Assembly (NCBI GenBank): GCA_022702085.1
Contig: JAKONF010000061.1
Location: forward strand, 1-7,041
Origin: Rickettsiaceae bacterium
Lineage (GTDB): Bacteria > Pseudomonadota > Alphaproteobacteria > Rickettsiales > Rickettsiaceae
Direction of reading: 5' to 3'
DNA: 7,041 nt
The position numbers and the translations under genes are program-made. The notes beneath the pieces were generated by a model. It was not told the origin of the DNA. It saw only the letters and a list, made by a program, of their open reading frames with translations, and ran no database searches. Every line of letters begins with the position of its first letter. The first letter of the stretch is position 1. Of the stretch, positions 1-5,599 are shown in pieces.

Positions 1-1206
1 AATAAATAAAAATCTAGCTAGCTCAAATCTTTTAGCGAATATATCAGATTGATTATCAGCTCCAGCAATTTCACGAATTAATCTAGCTTTATGGTTATTG
101 AAATTTAATATATCCAATTTTTTATCAATGATCGGTAGCAAGCTACCTAATTTATTTTGATAATTAATCAATTTTTGTGGTACTTCTTGCTTGGTCTCTT
201 CATTCTTAGAATTTGGCAACGCATGCTTGGCACTGATTTTTAAATAATCTTGTTCTTTAAGAATATTTATATCATCACTTTTGATCGCTATAATCAAGCC
301 TGTTATTGATGACAGCAAGGTAAAATCCATTGAATCTTTAGCTTGAATAATTCGCATATTAGGATCATTCACTGGAATTACTTTAACTATATCACCGACT
401 TCAGGATCTCTAAACTCAATTAGCAGGTTATTACTGAAATCACCTACCACTTTCAAACCATCCTCATCCTTAAGATTGTTTAATTTAAGAATGGATTTTT
501 GATCTTTGACTTGATTGTTAAAGATGATTCGCCAATTATTACCTTCTTTGACTGCTTTTGCTCTACTAAAATCTTCTACTTTAAATCTTAAAGCCGTACC
601 GCCATCGCTATTTATCTGAATAAATTTTGAAAATACTTTATTGTCAGTGAAAGAGAATTTTTTAGGTCTATCAAAGACTACCCATAGATATTTTCCTCTA
701 AAAAATGCTGCCATTTGTACGTTTTTATCATTTAAGTTGAATGATAATTCAGCTTCATTTTTATTAGCAGCGAATTTAATTTCTTGTCTTACTGAGAGTT
801 TATGTGCGTCTTCATCAATTTTAACAATCATTTTCTGCTTATCATCTTCATCGTCTTTTCTAAATTTTATAGCAGTTAACTTTTCGCCATTGATGATAAT
901 TTTTGAGCTAAAATCAGTTTTAGTAGTAAAATATAAATATTTTTTATCTGGGCTAGAAGTGATATTTCCAGCAAATTGATGAAAGAAATTTGGATTTATA
1001 ACTTTATGTTCTGAAGGAATATTTAAGTTTATTATGACGTTGCGCTCACTAGAATCTATATTAATCTTCTGATCTCGCTCATGATAAATTACAAAAAATG
1101 TATTACCATCAAATGCTTTGGCTTCCACAGCTACATTATTTTGCCCATAAGCAAAATTGATGAACGAAAAACATAATAATATTATTTTTAATTGCAGTTT
1201 TTTCAT
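1..1206 (-). CDS. Large exported protein of unknown function, N-terminal 402 residues (partial, runs off left edge)
   Basis: No stop codon is seen between the ATG at 1206-1204 and the window edge, so 402 residues are visible and the C-terminus is missing. Residues 1-22 form a clear Sec signal peptide: MKK, a hydrophobic core, then AYG before Q22 as a likely cleavage site. The only cysteine there (C12) is not in a lipobox, so a soluble periplasmic or envelope protein is more likely than a lipoprotein. Residues 25-330 look beta-rich and Lys/Asp-rich, with a distinctive stretch at 167-182 (AFFRGKYLWVVFDRP). From memory, similar 'FRRG..LWVVFDRP' phrases occur in large alphaproteobacterial exported proteins that carry TPR repeats. 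Residues 345-402 turn helical and charged, and the last visible part (IFAKRFELARFLFI) could begin a TPR-like region; that is inference. The upstream Shine-Dalgarno is weak. It lies 120 bases downstream of the dehydrogenase gene on the same strand and may share its transcript. Function is not recognised. Confidence 0.85.
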   Translation of the reverse strand, partial: MKKLQLKIILLCFSFINFAYGQNNVAVEAKAFDGNTFFVIYHERDQKINIDSSERNVIINLNIPSEHKVINPNFFHQFAGNITSSPDKKYLYFTTKTDFSSKIIINGEKLTAIKFRKDDEDDKQKMIVKIDEDAHKLSVRQEIKFAANKNEAELSFNLNDKNVQMAAFFRGKYLWVVFDRPKKFSFTDNKVFSKFIQINSDGGTALRFKVEDFSRAKAVKEGNNWRIIFNNQVKDQKSILKLNNLKDEDGLKVVGDFSNNLLIEFRDPEVGDIVKVIPVNDPNMRIIQAKDSMDFTLLSSITGLIIAIKSDDINILKEQDYLKISAKHALPNSKNEETKQEVPQKLINYQNKLGSLLPIIDKKLDILNFNNHKARLIREIAGADNQSDIFAKRFELARFLFI

Positions 1207-1255
1207 AATTTTGGTCTAAATTTTGCAGCGTTAGAGAGCATTAATTTGATATTGA

Positions 1256-1284
1256 AAAATATTATTAATATGTGTAAATGTAAA
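1256..1284 (-). promoter_or_regulatory. Weak candidate sigma70-type promoter before the exported-protein gene
   Basis: Read on the minus strand, TTTACA (1284-1279) is followed after 17 bases by TATTTT (1261-1256), about 50 bases before the ATG at 1206. The match is imperfect (the -10 box agrees at 4 of 6 positions), and AT-rich DNA gives such matches by chance. If real, the partial gene could be transcribed apart from the dehydrogenase gene upstream. Confidence 0.22.
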
Positions 1285-1314
1285 GAAAATTCTATTTATA
1301 GATCTTATAAGTTA

Positions 1315-1336
1315 TGCACAGAGAGCTTACTGTGCA
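1315..1336 (-). other. Inverted repeat spanning the stop codon of the dehydrogenase gene
   Basis: TGCACAG and CTGTGCA form perfect 7-base arms around an 8-base loop. The loop holds the dehydrogenase stop codon (1329-1327). No run of T follows on the minus strand, so this is not a classical intrinsic terminator. It could be a weak attenuator or an RNA-stability hairpin between the two minus-strand genes, or it could be chance. Confidence 0.3.
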
Positions 1337-2115
1337 GTCCAGCCTCCATCAATGGAAATACCAGAACCAGTGATTGATTGAGCCGCTGGTAAGCATAAGT
1401 AATTGACCAAACTAGCTATTTCTTCAATCTCAACAAATTTTTTGGTAGCTTGCGCGCCTAAAATAACTTTTTTTATTACTTCTTCTTCGCTTATATTTCT
1501 AGCTTTGGCAGTAGCGGATATCTGCTCTATAACTAACGGCGTTTTAACGTAGCCTGGGCAGATGGCATTTACTGTAATATTTGCTTCAGCTACTTCCAAG
1601 GCAACTGTTTTAGTAAGACCAAACAGACCATGCTTTGCAGCAACGTAAGCTGATTTAAACGGCGAAGCAACCAAAGCATGAGCAGAAGCTATATTGATTA
1701 TCCGGCCAAAATTATTTTTTTTCATCAAAGGCACTGCGTGCTTTATAGTATAGAACGCAGCAATAAGATCAATTCTTATAATATTTTCCCACTTTTCCGC
1801 TGGAAATTCTTCAATAGGAGCTACGTGCTGTACTCCAGCATTATTAATTAAAATATCTAATCTTTGCAGATCTTGCACTTTCTTAAACAAATTTTCAATT
1901 TCTTGAGGCTTAGCTAAATCTGCTCCATGATAAATTACTTTTTTAGCCCCTAAATTACTTAGCTCTTCGCTGATTTTGCTGATAACTTCTTCATCAGCAA
2001 AGCCGTTAAAAATAATTGAAGCACCTCTAGTTGCTAAGTTTTTAGCTATAACATAACCAATGCCGCTAGTAGCACCAGTAACTAATGCTACTTTTTCTTG
2101 CAAAAAATTTTCCAT
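1327..2115 (-). CDS. bdhA: D-3-hydroxybutyrate dehydrogenase (short-chain dehydrogenase/reductase)
   Basis: This 262-residue cytosolic SDR should interconvert D-3-hydroxybutyrate and acetoacetate with NAD(H), linking PHB or ketone-body carbon to acetyl-CoA. The Rossmann glycine motif TGATSGIG is at 13-20, NNAG at 91-94, and catalytic S144, Y157 and K161 are all present. What marks it as hydroxybutyrate dehydrogenase rather than acetoacetyl-CoA reductase is the set matching known substrate-carboxylate ligands: Q96 (in NAGVQHVAP), H146 (in ASAHA), K154 and Q197 (in TPLVIEQI). The C-terminal DGGWTAQ ending is also typical of the family. Length is close to the usual 256-260. One oddity: the tetrad asparagine (NLS in the Pseudomonas enzymes) reads D116 here (RIDLIAAF). 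The ATG is supported by AAGGAG at 2131-2126, 10 bases upstream, the best Shine-Dalgarno in the window. No PHB synthase or CoA-transferase gene lies nearby. Confidence 0.92.
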   Translation of the reverse strand: MENFLQEKVALVTGATSGIGYVIAKNLATRGASIIFNGFADEEVISKISEELSNLGAKKVIYHGADLAKPQEIENLFKKVQDLQRLDILINNAGVQHVAPIEEFPAEKWENIIRIDLIAAFYTIKHAVPLMKKNNFGRIINIASAHALVASPFKSAYVAAKHGLFGLTKTVALEVAEANITVNAICPGYVKTPLVIEQISATAKARNISEEEVIKKVILGAQATKKFVEIEEIASLVNYLCLPAAQSITGSGISIDGGWTAQ

Positions 2116-2120
2116 TTTTA

Positions 2121-2149
2121 TTGGACTCCTTAAATCTTAACACTATAAT
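2121..2149 (+). promoter_or_regulatory. Candidate sigma70-type promoter for the zinc finger-MFS unit
   Basis: TTGGAC (2121-2126), a 17-base spacer and a perfect TATAAT (2144-2149) lie in the 88-base divergent spacer, giving a predicted start near 2156 and a leader of about 48 bases before the ATG at 2204. The -35 box matches only at its first three positions. The -35 region overlaps the dehydrogenase Shine-Dalgarno on the other strand. A second TATAAT reads on the minus strand at 2164-2159 and could serve the dehydrogenase gene, but it has no good -35 partner. Confidence 0.38.
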
Positions 2150-2203
2150 AACATTTCAATTATAAGATAATTCTTTTAAATATATTTTAAGGCTACAATA
2201 TTC

Positions 2204-2368
2204 ATGCATGCTTCAGAAATTATATATAGCTCTACCACATCTGTTGCCTGTATTGGCAACGAAGTACCTTATGATCATCCCTTGGTATATTTTGAAATTG
2301 ATCCTGTTAAAGCTTATATCGATTGTTCATATTGTGGAAAAAAATTTGTACTTAAAAGCTCTATTTAA
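2204..2368 (+). CDS. CHCC zinc-finger protein, NDUFS6-like (54 residues)
   Basis: This small gene encodes 54 residues. It carries the zf-CHCC pattern: C16 in ACIGN, H25 in the DHPLVYFEI segment, then C41 and C44 in CSYCGKKF, giving a C-H-C-C zinc site. This fold is the C-terminal domain of mitochondrial complex I subunit NDUFS6, and alphaproteobacterial complex I is known to contain such an accessory subunit. A role bound to NADH dehydrogenase on the cytoplasmic face of the membrane is therefore likely but inferred. The protein is almost only the zinc domain and has no signal peptide or membrane segment. An AAGG at 2189-2192 sits 11 bases before the ATG. Its TAA stop overlaps the next ATG by one base (TAATG), so the transporter downstream is probably translated by coupling. 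No other complex I gene is in the window. Confidence 0.85.
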   Translation: MHASEIIYSSTTSVACIGNEVPYDHPLVYFEIDPVKAYIDCSYCGKKFVLKSSI

Positions 2369-3606
2369 TGAATAATAGAGCTTTTTTAGTAGCAGTACTT
2401 AGTGCATTTATTCAATATTACGATTATCATCTGTTTGGTTTTTTGGCAGCTAAAATCTCTAAATTTTATTTTCCTACTACTGATATTGTCGCGCAATTAC
2501 TCCATACATATTTAATCATGGCAATTGGTATGCTCGGCAAACCTATTGGTGCTTTTTATTTAGGCAGAATTGGCGATTTACGTGGTAGATCTTATAGTTT
2601 TAATCTCAGTCTTATAGGTACAGCTCTTGCCTCTTTGGCTATTAGTCTTATCCCTTCATATGAATATATTGGCATAGCTGCAGCTTTCTTTTTATTAATT
2701 GCTAGAATGTGCGTTTGCACACTTGTTTCATCTGGCACTGATGGTATTCGTATTTATATTTACGAACATATTGGTCCAAAAAGGCGTTGTTTAGGCATTG
2801 GTATAACTAGCATTTTTTTGCAAGGCGGCGCATTAGCAGCTTCTTTATCTGCTTGGTTTTTTACGCAAGATTTTTTACCTACATATAGTTGGCGGGCAAG
2901 TTTCATGCTTGGTAGCTTGCTTGCTATGTTACTTATTTACTATAAAAAAAGATTGAAAATTGAAGATTTATCTATTGTTCATAGGCAGCAAAATTTTGAG
3001 CAGTTTAAAAATTTATCTACTATAAAAATTATTAAAACAAATTGGCAATTATTCCTTAGAAGCATAGTTATTGCCGGAGTGATTGGTAGCACTACTCAGT
3101 TTTATATAATTTTCTTTGGTACTTATAACTTCGAGATATTAAAATATATATCGCCTTCAGAAATGCAATTTTATATCTTTTTGGCGATTGCAATTTATAT
3201 GATATTTAGCCTAGCTGCAGGATTTATTGCCGATAGGGTTGATCCCTATAAGATATGTTACCTAGCAAGTCTGACTTTATTATTGATCAGCATAGGTCAT
3301 GTTTATATGGCTTCTCACCAGCAATTTAGCAAAACATTATATTTACTTACTACAATCTTTTTACCCATGCTGACTATACCAGTAGCTGCTATTTTTAAGG
3401 AATCTATTCCAATAGTGATAAGATTTAGAATATTTAGCCTAGCTCACGCAATCGGCTCAATACTAATTTCGGCCCCTACCTCTTATATCTCAACTCTATT
3501 ATTTTATAAAACGCAGTTGAGTTGGTTACCTATCTTTTATTTCATTACAACTATAGTGCTGATTATATCAGCTTTATATTTTTCACAAAAAGCTGGAGCT
3601 ACTTAA
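2368..3606 (+). CDS. MFS transporter, ProP/metabolite:H+ symporter-like
   Basis: This is a 412-residue inner-membrane protein with about 12 predicted helices (near 6-26, 45-66, 78-95, 100-120, 143-165, 176-192, 229-250, 268-288, 296-313, 325-343, 354-376, 384-405) and a charged central loop at 193-228. Major facilitator signatures are visible: KPIGAFYLGRIGDLRGR at 58-74 matches the loop 2-3 motif RPxGxxxFGxxGDxxGR, and GFIADRVDPYK at 285-295 is the weaker repeat in the second half. FIQYYDYHLFGF at 14-25 recalls the EWYDF start of ProP-like symporters, and WRASFMLG at 175-182 recalls their WRIPFLLG. Rickettsiales carry several ProP-like paralogues, and uptake of an osmolyte or host metabolite by proton symport is plausible. 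The substrate cannot be read from sequence. There is no Shine-Dalgarno; the ATG overlaps the zinc-finger stop, so translation is probably coupled. Confidence 0.88.
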   Translation: MNNRAFLVAVLSAFIQYYDYHLFGFLAAKISKFYFPTTDIVAQLLHTYLIMAIGMLGKPIGAFYLGRIGDLRGRSYSFNLSLIGTALASLAISLIPSYEYIGIAAAFFLLIARMCVCTLVSSGTDGIRIYIYEHIGPKRRCLGIGITSIFLQGGALAASLSAWFFTQDFLPTYSWRASFMLGSLLAMLLIYYKKRLKIEDLSIVHRQQNFEQFKNLSTIKIIKTNWQLFLRSIVIAGVIGSTTQFYIIFFGTYNFEILKYISPSEMQFYIFLAIAIYMIFSLAAGFIADRVDPYKICYLASLTLLLISIGHVYMASHQQFSKTLYLLTTIFLPMLTIPVAAIFKESIPIVIRFRIFSLAHAIGSILISAPTSYISTLLFYKTQLSWLPIFYFITTIVLIISALYFSQKAGAT

Positions 3607-3643
3607 GTAATTATATACTATAAATTTAATTTCAGGTATATTT

Positions 3644-3664
3644 ATGCTGAATTATTTTTTGTAA
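3644..3664 (+). other. Possible six-codon leader reading frame before mutL
   Basis: An ATG at 3644, 7 bases after an AGG (3634-3636), opens a frame of six codons (MLNYFL) ending with TAA at 3662-3664, six bases before the mutL ATG. The mutL start has no Shine-Dalgarno of its own. Ribosomes finishing this mini-frame could re-initiate at mutL. The only support is position and the weak AGG; chance is quite possible in AT-rich DNA. Confidence 0.15.
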
Positions 3665-3670
3665 ATAGTT

Positions 3671-5527
3671 ATGATTAAAATACTCTCTGAAAGCACCATC
3701 AACCGCATTGCTGCTGGTGAAGTTGTTGAAAGACCAGCTTCAGTTATAAAGGAATTAGTAGAGAATTCTATCGACGCTGGAGCTAGTAAAATAAATATAA
3801 TTATTGAGCAAGCTGGCAAAAATTTAATTTTAATTGCTGATGATGGTGCAGGCATGTCACCCGAAGATTTGAAACTCGCAGTTAAGCGCCATGCTACCTC
3901 AAAGCTAGATGAAGATAAGCTTGATGAAATTGATAGCTTTGGTTTCAGAGGAGAAGCATTACCATCTATCTCTTCAATCAGTAGATTAACTATAACTTCA
4001 AAGCGTCAAGGTAGTGACAAAGCTTATGCCTTAAGCCAAGTTGGTGGCAAAGATACTTCAATCAAGCAAGTAAGTCACGATAATGGCACTAGAACTGAGG
4101 TTAGGGATTTATTTTTTGCAACTCCAGCTAGGCTTAAATTTTTGCGTACTGATAAAACAGAATATGCTGCTTGCGTAGATGTTATAAAAAAACTAGCCCT
4201 TGCGCATCCAAATATTAGCTTTTCTGCTTCACATGACAGTAAAGTATTTCTAAAAGTCAAAGCCAGCACTAACGATAAGTCTGATAAAATATCAGCTATC
4301 AAACAAAGAGTTGCTGATATTATTGGTAATGATTTTATGAATAATAACGCTGAAATAAGTTTATCACGCGATAAAATAAGTATTTATGGTTTTACTAGTT
4401 TGCCAAGTCACACCCGGACAACTTTTGAAGATCAGCATATATTTGTTAATAATCGTCCAGTTAAGGATAAATTACTAAATATGGCGGTTCGGCATGCCTA
4501 CGCAGATTACGTACCAGCAGGTAAGTATCCAACTATTATACTTTTTGTTGATATAAACGTCAAAGATATTGATGTAAATGTCCATCCTGCTAAAAGTGAG
4601 GTACGTTTTAGCGATCCTAATTTAGTACGCTCACTGATTATATCATCTTTGCGCGATGCACTTAATTCTAACTTAAGCACCCCTGGCATGCAGCTAAAAA
4701 ACCCACTAGGCCATTTTGCTAATAATTCTTACAGCTCTTATTTAAATTCACCAATAAATTTTAGTAAGACAAATGATTCTTTTGGTAAAAATAATCTTTA
4801 TAAAAATCAAGATACATATTCACAGCAATCTGTGGGCGAGCAAAATTATAATTCTAAAGCTTTTACCATTCCTTTATTAGCTACACCATCTCAAACAGAA
4901 ATAGATATAAGATCAAATAATATAGTTCAAGATGATATTTTAGAAAATTTTACTCTAGGTTCTGCTAAAACTCAACTCGGCTATTACATAATTTCTAAAA
5001 ATTTAACTGGCATCATTATTATAGATCTGCGCTTAGCTAGCAAACTGTTAATTTATGAAAAACTAAAACAACAATTTGCTAATAATAGCTTAACCAAACA
5101 AAGAATATTGATGCCTGAAGTGGTTGAATTCTCAGATAAAGAAAAAGCACAGGCTGTGTTTAGTAGGAGCAAAGAATTAACTAAACTCGGTATTAGCATA
5201 GAAAGATTTGGTGATAAATCACTGATAATTCCAGAAATTCCTAATATTATTGGCGAAATAAATATAATACAGTTTATTAGTGATTTAGCAGATTATTTAT
5301 CAGCTGATGAAGAGTATATAAATGAGGCAACATTAACTGAATTTGTGATCAAGTTATATGCTCATTATCATTCAATCATTGCTGACAAAAAATTGCCAAT
5401 TCATGAGTTAAATGAATTACTTAGAGAAATAGAACAAAGTTCATTTTTTAATGATCATAAATTAAAACAGACTATCTATCTTGATTTTAAACTTACTGAT
5501 CTTGAAAAACTTTTTGCTCGCAATTAA
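3671..5527 (+). CDS. mutL: DNA mismatch repair protein MutL, with degenerate endonuclease motifs
   Basis: MutL is the dimeric ATPase that links MutS mismatch recognition to strand removal. The 618-residue product has a complete GHKL ATPase half: E28 and N32 in KELVENSIDAG, DDGAGM at 57-62, HATSK at 74-78, GFRGEAL at 91-97, NGTRTEVRDLF at 138-148, PARLKFL at 152-158, FVNNRPVKD at 258-266, and K308 in DVNVHPAKSEVRF. An Asn/Ser-rich linker (about 335-425) leads to the C-terminal dimerisation domain, which keeps a beta-clamp-type motif, QRILMP, at 477-482. The usual DQHAAHER endonuclease motif is replaced by DLRLASKL (452-459). The ACHGSxRAG and CxHGRP segments (564-572 and 595-600) are also lost, so nicking activity looks absent. 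The start fits family alignments (INRIAAGEVVERP at 10-22) despite no Shine-Dalgarno. It lies 64 bases after the transporter and 72 before hemA. Confidence 0.96.
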   Translation: MIKILSESTINRIAAGEVVERPASVIKELVENSIDAGASKINIIIEQAGKNLILIADDGAGMSPEDLKLAVKRHATSKLDEDKLDEIDSFGFRGEALPSISSISRLTITSKRQGSDKAYALSQVGGKDTSIKQVSHDNGTRTEVRDLFFATPARLKFLRTDKTEYAACVDVIKKLALAHPNISFSASHDSKVFLKVKASTNDKSDKISAIKQRVADIIGNDFMNNNAEISLSRDKISIYGFTSLPSHTRTTFEDQHIFVNNRPVKDKLLNMAVRHAYADYVPAGKYPTIILFVDINVKDIDVNVHPAKSEVRFSDPNLVRSLIISSLRDALNSNLSTPGMQLKNPLGHFANNSYSSYLNSPINFSKTNDSFGKNNLYKNQDTYSQQSVGEQNYNSKAFTIPLLATPSQTEIDIRSNNIVQDDILENFTLGSAKTQLGYYIISKNLTGIIIIDLRLASKLLIYEKLKQQFANNSLTKQRILMPEVVEFSDKEKAQAVFSRSKELTKLGISIERFGDKSLIIPEIPNIIGEINIIQFISDLADYLSADEEYINEATLTEFVIKLYAHYHSIIADKKLPIHELNELLREIEQSSFFNDHKLKQTIYLDFKLTDLEKLFARN

Positions 5528-5553
5528 TTTTAGGGTAATTTTCTTGACCGAAT

Positions 5554-5580
5554 ACATATAATGTGTAAAAACTTATATGT
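5554..5580. promoter_or_regulatory. Perfect 8-base inverted repeat upstream of hemA (possible operator)
   Basis: ACATATAA (5554-5561) and TTATATGT (5573-5580) are exact reverse complements around an 11-base centre, 19 bases centre to centre, which is close to two helical turns. It ends 19 bases before the hemA ATG at 5600 and includes a TATAAT (5557-5562). This arrangement would suit a dimeric regulator at the hemA promoter, or a weak AT hairpin in the mRNA. No known regulator motif is recognised. Confidence 0.35.
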
Positions 5581-5599
5581 TCTAAAAATAAGCTAAGTG

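Noticed and set aside
641..979. Plus-strand open frame of 112 codons
   Set aside because: It lies wholly antisense within the exported-protein gene, whose minus-strand frame has a signal peptide and coherent composition; its own product resembles no family.
1171..1206. Lipoprotein signal in the exported-protein gene
   Set aside because: C12 lies inside the hydrophobic core without a lipobox (preceded by ILL rather than L-A/S-G/A), and a normal signal peptidase I site follows at AYG.
1192..1377. Plus-strand open frame of 61 codons across the minus-strand spacer
   Set aside because: It overlaps antisense both the start of the exported-protein gene and the conserved C-terminus of the dehydrogenase; no ribosome site or recognisable motif.
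3652..3855. Minus-strand open frame of 67 codons
   Set aside because: Antisense shadow of the highly conserved MutL N-terminus.
4075..4302. Minus-strand open frame of 75 codons
   Set aside because: Antisense shadow of the MutL ATPase domain.
4507..4689. Minus-strand open frame of 60 codons
   Set aside because: Antisense shadow of the conserved MutL region around DVNVHPAKSEVRF.
5021..5050. Sequencing frameshift as the cause of the missing MutL DQHA motif
   Set aside because: Residues on both sides (TQLGYYIISKNLTGIIIID before, LLIYEKLK after) align to the family in the same frame, so the change is by substitution.
5524..5538. TTAA-N7-GTAA resembling a CtrA box between mutL and hemA
   Set aside because: One base off the TTAA-N7-TTAA consensus, overlaps the mutL stop codon, and such matches are frequent by chance in AT-rich DNA.
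5544..5562. TTGACC and TATAAT before hemA as a sigma70 promoter
   Set aside because: The two boxes are separated by only 7 bases, far below the 16-18 needed; no good alternative -35 was found for the TATAAT.
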